A stretch of 64,000 nucleotides of DNA, taken from JALZMG01 sp963739975 (lineage in GTDB: Bacteria > Actinomycetota > Acidimicrobiia > Acidimicrobiales > Ilumatobacteraceae). Below, piece by piece: positions 32,973-41,672 of this stretch. A model generated the notes under the pieces. That model was given only the letters and a program-made list of their open reading frames with translations. It was not told the DNA's origin and did no database searches. Made by a program: the position numbers and the translations under genes. Position 1 is the stretch's first letter; each line of letters opens with the position of its first letter. The stretch lies in NCBI GenBank assembly GCA_963739975.1, contig CAVUCK010000018.1, positions 310,001-374,000 on the forward strand. The letters are read 5' to 3'.

Positions 32973-34878
32973 GGTTGTGTGGCTGATCCCCGCGTTCCCG
33001 CTGGTCGGGTTCGTGGTGCTGCTGCTGTTCGGGCGGCGCCTCGGCGACCCCAAGGCGGGCTACTTCGCCACGGCGATGATGGTCGGCTCCTTCGCCGTCT
33101 CCGTCGGCGCGTTCTTCGACCTGCTCGGCCGGCCAGACGAGGAGCGCCTCGAGGTCGTCGACCTGTTCTCGTGGCTTCCGGTCGGCTCGCTGCGCGTCGA
33201 CATGTCCTTCCTGGCCGACCCGCTGAGCATCGGGATGTGCCTGTTCGTCACGGGCGTGGGCGCGCTGATCCACCTCTACGCCATCGGCTACATGCACGGC
33301 GACGCCAAGTTCTCCAAGTTCTTCCTGTACCTCAACCTGTTCGCCCTCTCGATGCTCGTGCTCGTGCTGGGCGAGAACCTGCTCGTCACGTTCCTCGGGT
33401 GGGAGGGCGTCGGCACCTGCTCCTACCTCCTCATCGCCTTCTGGCAGACGAGGGAGTCGGCGGCGGTGGCCGGCAAGAAGGCGTTCGTCACCAACCGGGT
33501 CGGCGACTTCGGCTTCATGCTGGCGATGTTCCTCGCCTTCGGCGCCGTCGGCTCGCTCAGCTACTCGGTGCTCAACGGCGCCGCCGAGGAAGGTCTGCTC
33601 GCCGAGTCGAGCGCCACGGCCATCGCCGCACTGCTGTTCCTCGGCGCCGTCGGCAAGTCGGCCCAGCTGCCGCTGTACTTCTGGCTGCCCGACGCGATGG
33701 AGGGCCCGACTCCCGTCTCGGCACTGATCCACGCCGCCACCATGGTCACCGCCGGTGTGTACCTGATGGTGCGCGTCAACCCCGTGCTCGCCGTCTCGGC
33801 CGACTGGGTGCCCGAGCTGATCGGCTGGATCGGCGTGCTGACGGCGTTCTTCGCCGCCACGGTGGCGATGGCTCAGAACGACATCAAGAAGGTGCTCGCC
33901 TACTCCACGGTCAGCCAGCTCGGGTACATGTTCCTCGCCGTTGGCTCGGGCGCGTACGTGGCGGCGATCTTCCACATGATCACCCATGCCTTCTTCAAGG
34001 CCCTGCTGTTCCTCGGCGCCGGCTCGGTGATCCACGGCATGCACGACGAGCAGGACATGCGCCGGATGGGCATGCTGCGCGCCCTGATGCCCGTGACGGC
34101 GATGACGTTCATCGTCGGCTGGCTGGCCATCGCCGGCGTGCCGCCGTTCGCCGGCTTCTGGTCGAAGGACGACATCCTCCTGTACTCACTGGCCGCCAAC
34201 CCGGTGTGGTACGTGATCGGTCTCGTCACCGCCGTGCTGACCGCCTACTACATGACGCGCCAGGTGATCATGGTCTTCTTCGGCGAGGCCCACTGGCGCG
34301 ACGCGGCGGCCGAGCACGGCGCCCATGGCGAGATCAAGCCGCACGAGAGCCCGCCGACGATGCTGCTGCCGCTGGTCGTGCTGGCGGGTCTCTCCCTCGT
34401 CGGCGGCGTGATCCAACTGCCGTTCGGTGCGTCGTGGGAGCGGCTCGAGCACTGGTTGGAGCCGGTGATCGAGTTCGGCGAGGCCGACATCTCCGACACC
34501 GCCGCCTACGACGCCAAGTACCTGCTGCTCGTGATGGCCGCCGTCCTCGCCGTGGCCGGCATCGCGGTGGCGTGGCTGGTGTACCAGAAGCGCAGGATCA
34601 AGGCCGTCGAGCCCAAGCTGTTCGCCAACGCCTGGTACTACGACCAGACCGTCTCCGACTTCATGGGTGGGCCGGGTCGCGAGGCAGCGGAGGGCGCCGC
34701 CTGGTTCGACCACAACGTCGTCGACGGCGCCGTGCGCGGCACCGCCGTGGTCGTGCGCGACACCGCCGGCGAGCTGCGAAAGGGCCAGAGCGGCTTCGTG
34801 CGGGCCTACGCCGGCTTCATCGGACTCGGTGTCGTGGTGCTGCTGGCCTGGTTCGTCATCGCCCGGGGCATCCTGTGA
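32965..34878 (+). CDS. nuoL: NADH-quinone oxidoreductase subunit L
   Basis: 637 residues with about 16 transmembrane helices. Typical antiporter-like motifs are present: FLGWEGVGTCSYLLIAFW with the key Glu, the Lys in GAVGKSAQLPLYFWLPDAMEGPTPVSALIHAATMV, and the discontinuous helix-12 lysine region NDIKKVLAYSTVSQLGYM. The long lateral helix lies in the C-terminal third. It pumps protons at the distal end of the membrane arm. The stop overlaps nuoM as GTGA (34875). Confidence 0.93.
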   Translation: MAEVVWLIPAFPLVGFVVLLLFGRRLGDPKAGYFATAMMVGSFAVSVGAFFDLLGRPDEERLEVVDLFSWLPVGSLRVDMSFLADPLSIGMCLFVTGVGALIHLYAIGYMHGDAKFSKFFLYLNLFALSMLVLVLGENLLVTFLGWEGVGTCSYLLIAFWQTRESAAVAGKKAFVTNRVGDFGFMLAMFLAFGAVGSLSYSVLNGAAEEGLLAESSATAIAALLFLGAVGKSAQLPLYFWLPDAMEGPTPVSALIHAATMVTAGVYLMVRVNPVLAVSADWVPELIGWIGVLTAFFAATVAMAQNDIKKVLAYSTVSQLGYMFLAVGSGAYVAAIFHMITHAFFKALLFLGAGSVIHGMHDEQDMRRMGMLRALMPVTAMTFIVGWLAIAGVPPFAGFWSKDDILLYSLAANPVWYVIGLVTAVLTAYYMTRQVIMVFFGEAHWRDAAAEHGAHGEIKPHESPPTMLLPLVVLAGLSLVGGVIQLPFGASWERLEHWLEPVIEFGEADISDTAAYDAKYLLLVMAAVLAVAGIAVAWLVYQKRRIKAVEPKLFANAWYYDQTVSDFMGGPGREAAEGAAWFDHNVVDGAVRGTAVVVRDTAGELRKGQSGFVRAYAGFIGLGVVVLLAWFVIARGIL

Positions 34879-36431
34879 CGGAGTCTGACGTCGGGTTCCC
34901 GATCCTCACCACGCTGGTCCTCGTGCCGGCGATCGGGGCCGTGCTCGTCGCCTTGACCGGCAACCGCCGGCCCGAGATCGTCAAGCTCGTCGGACTCCTC
35001 GCCGCCGTGCTGACGCTGGCCCTGACGATCTGGATGCTCGCCGCCTTCGACAGCGGCGAGGCCGGCTACCAGTTCGTCACCAAGCACACGTGGATCGAGG
35101 AGTGGGGGATCTCGTGGCACCTCGGCGTCGACGGCATCTCACTGCTGCTCGTCGCCCTGACCGGCTTGCTGTTCCCGCTCTCGATGGTCGCCGTCCAGCC
35201 GCACCACGACGACAAGTCGTACCTCGCCTGGCTGCTCCTCCTGGAGGCCGGGATGATGGGCAGCTTCCTCAGCCTCGACCTCTTCATGTTCTTCATCTTC
35301 TTCGAGATCGTGCTGGTCCCGATGTACTTCCTCATCGGCGGATGGGGGTACGAGGGTCGCGTCCCGTCGGCGCTGAAGTTCTTCCTGTTCACGATGTTCG
35401 GCTCGGCGTTCATGCTCGTCGGCGTCGTCGCCACCGCCTTCCTGGCCCGCGACAACGGGGTCGGTGAGCTGACGTTCGACCTCACGGTCATCGCCGAGCA
35501 AGCGGACTTCCCGACGAACACCGGTCGCTGGTTGTTCTTCGCCTTCGCCATCGCCTTCGCCGTGAAGGTGCCGATCGTCCCGCTGCACACCTGGCTTCCC
35601 GACGCCCACACCCAGGCCCCGACGGCGGGCTCGGTGATCCTCGCCGGCGTGATGCTGAAGCTCGGCACCTACGGGCTGCTGCGCTTCGGCATCTACCTCT
35701 TCCCGGAGGCGTCGGTGTGGGCCCGTCCGCTGTTCCTCACGCTGGCCGTGATCGGCATCACGTACGGCGCCATCGTCGCCACGATGCAGAAGGACCTCAA
35801 GCGGCTGGTCGCCTACTCGTCGATCGCCCACCTCGGGTTCATCGTGCTCGGCGTGTTCGCCATCACCCGCCAGTCGATCACCGGCGGCGTGCTGCAGATG
35901 ATCAACCACGGCATCTCGACCGGCGCGCTGTTCCTCCTCGTCGGCTGGATCTACGAACGGCGCCACACCCGCCAGATCTCCGAGCTGCGCGGCTTGCAGG
36001 CCGTGGCACCGATGTTCGCCGCCGGCTTCATGGTCGTGATGCTCTCGTCCGTCGGCGTGCCCGGGCTCAACGGGTTCGTCGGCGAGTACCTCATCCTCAT
36101 CGGGTCGTTCCAGTCGGCCCGCTGGTGGGCGGTCGTCGGGACGGTCGGAGTGATCCTCGCAGCCGTCTACCTGCTGTGGGCTTACCAGCGGGTGTTCCAC
36201 GGCGAGCCCGACGAGGCCAACCGCTCGTTCCCCGAGATCCGCCCCCGTGAGGCCGGGGTGCTCGGCGTGCTGATCGCCATCATCGTCTTCACCGGCGTCT
36301 ACCCGAAGCCGATGATCGATCGGGTCGAGCCCAGCGTCGACGCGCTGATCGCCCACGTCGAGGAGCGCACCGGCGAGGTCGCCCCCGAGCCGGAGCCCGA
36401 GCCGCTGCAGCCCGAGGAGGCCGGCGGATGA
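34875..36431 (+). CDS. nuoM: NADH-quinone oxidoreductase subunit M
   Basis: 518 residues with 14 transmembrane helices. Conserved antiporter segments are FFIFFEIVLVPMYFLIGGWG (Glu), FAVKVPIVPLHTWLPDAHTQAPT (Lys) and MQKDLKRLVAYSSIAHLGFI. The C-terminus ends in a Glu/Pro-rich tail (PEPEPEPLQPEE). The start is GTG 34875, overlapping nuoL; the stop opens a relay ORF as ATGA. Confidence 0.93.
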   Translation: MTESDVGFPILTTLVLVPAIGAVLVALTGNRRPEIVKLVGLLAAVLTLALTIWMLAAFDSGEAGYQFVTKHTWIEEWGISWHLGVDGISLLLVALTGLLFPLSMVAVQPHHDDKSYLAWLLLLEAGMMGSFLSLDLFMFFIFFEIVLVPMYFLIGGWGYEGRVPSALKFFLFTMFGSAFMLVGVVATAFLARDNGVGELTFDLTVIAEQADFPTNTGRWLFFAFAIAFAVKVPIVPLHTWLPDAHTQAPTAGSVILAGVMLKLGTYGLLRFGIYLFPEASVWARPLFLTLAVIGITYGAIVATMQKDLKRLVAYSSIAHLGFIVLGVFAITRQSITGGVLQMINHGISTGALFLLVGWIYERRHTRQISELRGLQAVAPMFAAGFMVVMLSSVGVPGLNGFVGEYLILIGSFQSARWWAVVGTVGVILAAVYLLWAYQRVFHGEPDEANRSFPEIRPREAGVLGVLIAIIVFTGVYPKPMIDRVEPSVDALIAHVEERTGEVAPEPEPEPLQPEEAGG

Positions 36432-36541
36432 GCGAGGGAGTCTTCGACCGAGCGAATCATCAGCACAGTCTTTTCGATCATGGACGAGCTGCTGTTGCGC
36501 TCGTACTCGGCGTCACCGGTCAAGGTGAGGTCCACACATGA
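36428..36541 (+). repeat. Degenerate family B relay element between nuoM and nuoN, 37 codons
   Basis: ATG 36428 overlaps the nuoM stop, and TGA 36539-36541 overlaps nuoN ATG 36538. The first 60 bases align with the family B unit (GAGTCTTCGA.CGAGCGAA, then ATCAGCACAGTCTTTTCG) with scattered changes and a lower GC content. It is an older copy that has kept its phase. Confidence 0.7.
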
Positions 36542-38067
36542 GCGTCCCGATGCAGGCCGGGTTCGACGGCCCCGCCGTCAGCTGGTTCTCGCTGTCGCCG
36601 ATGCTCGTGCTCGTCGGCACGGCCCTCGTGCTGCTCGTCGTGGGCGCGCTGGTGCCGCGGTGGCCCCGAGGTTCCTACGCGTTCGTGACCGCCGTCGCGG
36701 CCGGGGCGGCGGCCGTGCTGGCGATGGTCCTGTGGGACGATGCCACCGACGAGGGCCCGAGCACCCTCGTCGGCGGCGCGCTGGCGTTCGACACGTTCGC
36801 CATGTTCGTCACGATCACGATCTGCTCGGGCCTGTTGCTCGTGTCGCTGGTTGCCGACGACTACCTCCGTCGCGAGGATCTCGACGGGCCCGAGGTCTAC
36901 GCGCTGATGCTCGTCGCCGCCACCGGCGGGATCGTGATGGGTGCGGCGAACGACCTGATCGTGCTGTTCATCGGGCTGGAGACGCTGTCGCTGGCCTTCT
37001 ACGTGCTGGCGGCCAGCTACCGCCGCAAGGCGGGCAGCTCGGAGAGCGGCCTCAAGTACTTCGTGCTCGGTGGGTTCTCGTCGGCCTTCTTCCTCTACGG
37101 CATCGCCCTGGTGTACGGCGCGCTCGGCTCGACCAACCTCAGCACCATCGTCACCACGGTGTCGGGCGGTGTTCCCGTCGAACGCAACGACGCGCTGGTC
37201 CTCGCCGGTACCGCGCTGCTGCTCGTCGGGTTGGGGTTCAAGGTCGCTGCCGTGCCGTTCCACGTGTGGACGCCGGACGTCTACCAGGGCGCCCCGACAC
37301 CGATCACCGCGCTCATGGCCTCGGTCGGCAAGGTCGCCGCGTTCGCCGCGCTGATGCGCGTCGTGGTCGTGGCGTTGCCGTTCTACCGCGACGACTGGCG
37401 ACCGGTCGTGTGGGCACTGGCGTTCCTGTCGATGGTCGTCGGCGCCGTGCTGGCCGTCGTGCAGACCGACGTCAAGCGGATGCTCGCCTACTCGTCGATC
37501 AACCATGCCGGGTTCATCCTCGTCGGCGTCGAGGCGGCGTCGTACCGGGCCGGGGAGGTCGACAGCGGCCTCGGCGTGCCGAGCGCGCTGGTCTACCTGC
37601 TGGCGTACGTCGTGTTGGTCGTCGGGACCTTCGCCGTCGTCGCGCTGGTCGCCGGCCAGGGTGACGAGCGCACCGGTCTGGACGCCTTCCGCGGGTTGTC
37701 GCGCAACCGGCCGGCGCTCGCCCTTGCGCTGACCATCCTCCTCGTCGCCCAGGCCGGGGTGCCGTTCACGAGCGGCTTCATCGCCAAGTTCGGCGTGATC
37801 CGCGCCGCCGTCGACGAGGGCAGCTACTTGCTCGCCGTGATCGCCATGGTGGCGTCGGTGATCGCCGCCTTCTTGTACCTGCGGATCATCGTCGCCATGT
37901 GGATGAGCGACGTCGAGGCCACGGACGGCGAGCCGGTCGAGCGGATGCCGGTCCCGTTGTCCACCGGCGTCGCCATCGCCGCCGCCGTCGGCTTCACCAT
38001 CGTCGTCGGCCTGTTCCCCGAGTGGCTCCTCTCGGCCGCCGAAGCCACCACGCAGTTCGCCCGGTGA
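36538..38067 (+). CDS. nuoN: NADH-quinone oxidoreductase subunit N
   Basis: 509 residues with 14 transmembrane helices. The antiporter motifs are FIGLETLSLAFYVLA (Glu), GLGFKVAAVPFHVWTPDVYQGAPTPITA (Lys) and VQTDVKRMLAYSSINHAGFI. It is the last nuo gene of this operon. Its stop overlaps a GTG (38064) that starts a DUF445 gene, so that gene belongs to the same transcript. Confidence 0.92.
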   Translation: MSVPMQAGFDGPAVSWFSLSPMLVLVGTALVLLVVGALVPRWPRGSYAFVTAVAAGAAAVLAMVLWDDATDEGPSTLVGGALAFDTFAMFVTITICSGLLLVSLVADDYLRREDLDGPEVYALMLVAATGGIVMGAANDLIVLFIGLETLSLAFYVLAASYRRKAGSSESGLKYFVLGGFSSAFFLYGIALVYGALGSTNLSTIVTTVSGGVPVERNDALVLAGTALLLVGLGFKVAAVPFHVWTPDVYQGAPTPITALMASVGKVAAFAALMRVVVVALPFYRDDWRPVVWALAFLSMVVGAVLAVVQTDVKRMLAYSSINHAGFILVGVEAASYRAGEVDSGLGVPSALVYLLAYVVLVVGTFAVVALVAGQGDERTGLDAFRGLSRNRPALALALTILLVAQAGVPFTSGFIAKFGVIRAAVDEGSYLLAVIAMVASVIAAFLYLRIIVAMWMSDVEATDGEPVERMPVPLSTGVAIAAAVGFTIVVGLFPEWLLSAAEATTQFAR

Positions 38068-39326
38068 CGCCGATCCTCGCCCTCGCCGGCGACGCCGAGA
38101 AGCAGCACCAGCTGCGCCGGATGAAGTTCGTCGCCACCGCCCTGCTGCTGATGGCGGCCGCCGTCTTCGTGGTCGCCAGGGCGAACGAAGAGGGTGGACC
38201 GTCGTGGGTGGGCTACGTGCGGGCCGGATCGGAGGCGGCCATGGTCGGCGCACTGGCCGACTGGTTCGCCGTCACCGCGCTGTTCCGCCACCCGCTCGGC
38301 ATCCCGATCCCGCACACGGCGATCATCCCCAACCGCAAGGACCAGATCGGGCGCAGCCTCGGCCAGTTCGTCGAGGGGAACTTCCTCACTCCCGCCGTGC
38401 TGCTCGATCGGCTGCGCGGCGTGGGGATCGGCGAGCGGCTCGGCCGCTGGCTGGTCGACCCGGCCCACGCCCGGCACGCCACGGCCGTGATCGGCGACAC
38501 CGTGCAGGGCGTCATCGAGGTCCTCGACGACCGCCACGTGCAAGAGGCCTTGGGCGGCACGGTCGAACGGCGCCTGCGGGCGACCCACGTCGCTCCCGTG
38601 CTGGCGCGGATCCTCGACGCCTCCGTCGACGGCGGTCACCTGCACCGGCTGCTCGACGTCGGCCTGGACGGCGCCAGCTCGTTCCTCCGCGAGCAGGAGC
38701 CGATCCTCCGCCAACGGCTGAAGAAGGAGTCGCCGTGGTGGGTCCCCGAGCCGGTCGACGACCGAGTGTTCAACAGGATCATCTCGGCGGTGCGGAAGCT
38801 CGTCGAGGAGATGCGAGCCCAACCCGACCACGAGATGCGCCACCTCGTCGAAGAGCGGGTGCGCGTGTTCGCCGGTCGGCTGCGCAACGACCCGGTGTTG
38901 ATCGCCAAGGTCGAGGACCTCAAGGAGGAGCTGATCTCCCACCCCGACGTCCAGGCGTGGATCGGGTCGCTGTGGGGCGAGTTGAAGCGAGGGGTCCTGC
39001 ACGCAACGGGCGACCCGCAGAGCGACATCCGTCGACGCCTCGAGGACGGGCTCGAACGGCTCGGTCAGCAGCTGCTCGACGACCTCAGCCTGCAGCGCAA
39101 GGTGGACGACTGGGTCGAGCGGTCGGTGGTCTACGTCGTCGAGCACTACCGCAGCGAGGTCGGTGACCTGATCGCCACGACCGTCGAGCACTGGGATGCC
39201 CACGACACCTCTCGGCGCATCGAGCTGCAGGTCGGCCACGATCTGCAGTTCATCCGCATCAACGGCACCGTCGTCGGCGCCATCGTCGGCCTGCTCATCC
39301 ACACCTTCGGCGAGCTCGTGCTGTGA
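38064..39326 (+). CDS. DUF445 domain-containing membrane protein
   Basis: 420 residues matching the DUF445 (YjiN-like) family. There is an N-terminal transmembrane helix near 20-38, then GALADWFAVTALFRHPLGIPIPHTAIIPNRKDQIG, which is the family signature, a long helical middle, and a C-terminal membrane segment in NGTVVGAIVGLLIHTFGELVL. The family has no settled function. It starts at GTG 38064, overlapping nuoN as GTGA, so it is the terminal gene of the bc-nuo operon. It is convergent with fumarase. Confidence 0.82.
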   Translation: MTPILALAGDAEKQHQLRRMKFVATALLLMAAAVFVVARANEEGGPSWVGYVRAGSEAAMVGALADWFAVTALFRHPLGIPIPHTAIIPNRKDQIGRSLGQFVEGNFLTPAVLLDRLRGVGIGERLGRWLVDPAHARHATAVIGDTVQGVIEVLDDRHVQEALGGTVERRLRATHVAPVLARILDASVDGGHLHRLLDVGLDGASSFLREQEPILRQRLKKESPWWVPEPVDDRVFNRIISAVRKLVEEMRAQPDHEMRHLVEERVRVFAGRLRNDPVLIAKVEDLKEELISHPDVQAWIGSLWGELKRGVLHATGDPQSDIRRRLEDGLERLGQQLLDDLSLQRKVDDWVERSVVYVVEHYRSEVGDLIATTVEHWDAHDTSRRIELQVGHDLQFIRINGTVVGAIVGLLIHTFGELVL

Positions 39327-39359
39327 TGATGGGCGCCGAAGCGGCGCCGGGTCGGCTTG

Positions 39360-39490
39360 GGCCTGGCGGCCCGTCTGCCGACCTGACCATCCACGCTCAC
39401 TGCGGCCTGGGCCGAACCGTCAATCCCTGTGCTCAGGTCGGTTGTCCGGGTGCGGAGCATTGACGGTTCGGCCCGTGACGCAGTGAGCGT
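39360..39490. terminator. Large inverted repeat between convergent genes, family C related
   Basis: Arms 39396-39424 and 39459-39487 are 29 bases with three mismatches (core GGGCCGAACCGTCAAT) and a 34-base loop. The preceding bases (GCCGACCTGACCATCCACGC) are the reverse of the family C block. It sits between the convergent DUF445 and fumC stops, so a bidirectional terminator is likely although no T tract follows. Confidence 0.65.
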
Positions 39491-39496
39491 TCGAGG

Positions 39497-40828
39497 TCAG
39501 CGATGCGTCATGTTGATCGGGTCGAGGAGGCGGCGGGCTTCGTCCTCGTCGACGACGCCGGCCTCCACCACGACGTCGACGATCGAACGGTGCTCGGCCA
39601 CGGCCGTGTGCACCAGCTCGGCTGCCTTGGCGTAGCCGATGACGGTGTTCAGCGCCGTCGCCAGTGCCGGCGTCCGCTCGGCGTAGGCGCGGCACCGCTC
39701 CTCGTCGGCCTCGATGCCGGACACGCACTTGACCTCGAACACGCGGCACACGTTGGCCAGCAGCTCGCCCGACTGCAGCAGCGCCTCGGCCATGACCGGG
39801 AGGTACGTGTTGAGCTCGAGGATGCCCTGCGACGACGCGTACGCCACGGTGGCGTCGTTGCCGAACACCCGCGCTGCGACCTGGTTGACCGACTCGCACA
39901 GCACCGGGTTGACCTTGCCCGGCATGATCGACGACCCCGCCTGCAGCTCGGGCAGCAGCAGCTCGGCCAGCCCGCACGACGGGCCGCTGGCCAGCAGCCG
40001 GATGTCGTTGGCGATCTTCGTCAGCGCGATGGCGATGCCCCGCAGCCCGGCCGACGCCTCGGCCAGCGCGCCTTGACCGCCCATGTGCACCATCGGGTCG
40101 TCTGCCGCCCGCAGCGGGAGGTCGGTCTCGGCGGCGATGCGGGCGATCACCTGCGCGGCGAAGCCGTCGGGCGCGTTGAGGCCCGTGCCGACCGCTGTGC
40201 CACCGAGCGGCAGCTCGCCGAGGGCGACGAGGTCGGCCTGCGAGCGCACGAGTGCCCGCTCCAGCAGGCCCGCCCACGCCGCGGCCTCCTGCCCGAGCGT
40301 CACCGGCGTGGCGTCCATCAGGTGCGTCCGCCCCGCTTTCACCACGTCGCGGAACCGCTCGGCGAGCTGGCGGAACGACTTCGCCAGCGCATCGACCGCC
40401 GGATGCACCTCGTCGGCGAGCAGGCGGGCGACGGCCAGCCGGATCGCCGTCGGCACGGTGTCGTTCGACGACTGGGAGGCGTTGATGTGGTCGTTCGGGT
40501 GCGGCACGCGGTCGTCCAGCGCGGACTCGACGAGCGTCGCCAACACTTCGTTGACGTTCATGTTCGTCGATGTCCCGGAGCCGGTCTGGAACACGTCGAC
40601 TGGGAACTGGTCGTCGAGCTCGCCGCGCTCGACGCGCCAAGCGGCATCGGCGATTGCCGCGGCCAGCTCGTCGTCGATGTCACCGACACCGAGCGCGGCG
40701 TTGACCGCCGCGGCGTGCCGCTTGATGGTGGCCAGGGCGCGGGCCACCCGCACGTCGAGCGGTCGGTTGGCGATCGGGAAGTTGCTCAGCGCCAGGTCCG
40801 TCTGCTTGCCCCACAGGTGCTCGGCCAT
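39497..40828 (-). CDS. fumC: Class II fumarate hydratase
   Basis: 443 residues, slightly shorter than the usual 460. The fumarase/aspartase signature GSSIMPGKVNPVL carries the catalytic Ser loop, GSGTSTNMNVNEV and the HPNDHINASQSSNDT segment form the active site, and GGTAVGTGLNAP is typical of class II enzymes. It interconverts fumarate and malate in the citric acid cycle. It is transcribed toward the nuo operon and divergent from the beta-phosphoglucomutase gene. Confidence 0.93.
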   Translation of the reverse strand: MAEHLWGKQTDLALSNFPIANRPLDVRVARALATIKRHAAAVNAALGVGDIDDELAAAIADAAWRVERGELDDQFPVDVFQTGSGTSTNMNVNEVLATLVESALDDRVPHPNDHINASQSSNDTVPTAIRLAVARLLADEVHPAVDALAKSFRQLAERFRDVVKAGRTHLMDATPVTLGQEAAAWAGLLERALVRSQADLVALGELPLGGTAVGTGLNAPDGFAAQVIARIAAETDLPLRAADDPMVHMGGQGALAEASAGLRGIAIALTKIANDIRLLASGPSCGLAELLLPELQAGSSIMPGKVNPVLCESVNQVAARVFGNDATVAYASSQGILELNTYLPVMAEALLQSGELLANVCRVFEVKCVSGIEADEERCRAYAERTPALATALNTVIGYAKAAELVHTAVAEHRSIVDVVVEAGVVDEDEARRLLDPINMTHR

Positions 40829-40839
40829 ATGGAGAGTCT

Positions 40840-40915
40840 CGCTCCGGCGCGAGCGAAGCGGCCAAGGCTGCGCAGGCTGCAGGTTTCGTGGCCGGGGAAC
40901 GCAGTGACGTCATCA
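40840..40915 (+). repeat. Family A element in the divergent fumC/pgmB intergenic region
   Basis: A forward copy: GGCGCGAGCGAAGCGGCC, then GGCTGCGCAGGCTGCAGG, then GTGGCCGGGGAACGCAGTGA. Neither flanking gene ends here, so coupling is not involved. Family A is therefore not restricted to positions inside operons. TACATT at 40926-40931 before ATG 40941 may be a -10 box. Confidence 0.7.
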
Positions 40916-40940
40916 CCGGATCACGTACATTGCGGATTGC

Positions 40941-41672
40941 ATGGCGGACATCGACTGGTCCCGGTTCGACGCCATTCTGTTCGACTTGGACGGTGTGCTG
41001 ACGCCGACGGCGGACGTGCACGAGCGGGCGTGGACGACGATGTTCAACGAGTTCCTCTCGGCGCGCGGCGACGGTGACGCCCCGTTCACGAACGCCGACT
41101 ACCACACCTACGTCGACGGTCGACCCCGCTTCGACGGCGTGCGCACGTTCCTGCAGTCACGCCACATCGTGCTCCCAGAGGGTTCGGAGTCCGATCCGCC
41201 GGGCAACGGGTCGATCGGCGCGCTGGGCAACCGCAAGAACGAGGTGTTCAACCAGCTGCTCAGCACGGAGGGCATCGCCCCGTACCCGGGGTCGCTGCGC
41301 TTCCTCGACCAGGTGACGGGCGCCGGCAAGGAGGTGGCCGTGGTGTCGTCGTCACGCAACGCCAAGGCCGTGCTGGCCGCCGCCGGCCTGACCCCGCGCT
41401 TCGCCGTGGTCGTCGACGGCGTCGTCGCCAAGGACGAGCACTTGGCCGGGAAGCCGGCCCCGGACACCTTCCTGGCCGCCGCCCGCCAGCTGGGCGTGCC
41501 AAAGGAGCGTGCCGTGGTGTTCGAAGACGCCCTGTCCGGCGTCGCCGCCGGCCGGGCCGGGCCGTTCGGACTCGTCGTCGGCGTCAACCGAGGCGCCGGC
41601 GAACAAGCGCTGCTCGACCATGGTGCCGACGTCGTCGTGAACGACCTCGCCGAGCTGGTCGTCCAGTCATGA
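40941..41672 (+). CDS. pgmB: HAD-superfamily beta-phosphoglucomutase-like phosphatase
   Basis: 243 residues. Motif I is FDLDGVLT (nucleophile Asp), motif II is VVSSSRNAK, the Lys is in VVAKDEHLAGKPAPDTF, and the acidic motif IV is VVFEDALSGV. These fit beta-phosphoglucomutase (beta-glucose-1-P to glucose-6-P). It overlaps the GH65 phosphorylase gene by 4 bases (ATGA at 41669), and this pair is the usual cassette for phosphorolytic use of maltose, trehalose or kojibiose. Confidence 0.86.
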   Translation: MADIDWSRFDAILFDLDGVLTPTADVHERAWTTMFNEFLSARGDGDAPFTNADYHTYVDGRPRFDGVRTFLQSRHIVLPEGSESDPPGNGSIGALGNRKNEVFNQLLSTEGIAPYPGSLRFLDQVTGAGKEVAVVSSSRNAKAVLAAAGLTPRFAVVVDGVVAKDEHLAGKPAPDTFLAAARQLGVPKERAVVFEDALSGVAAGRAGPFGLVVGVNRGAGEQALLDHGADVVVNDLAELVVQS

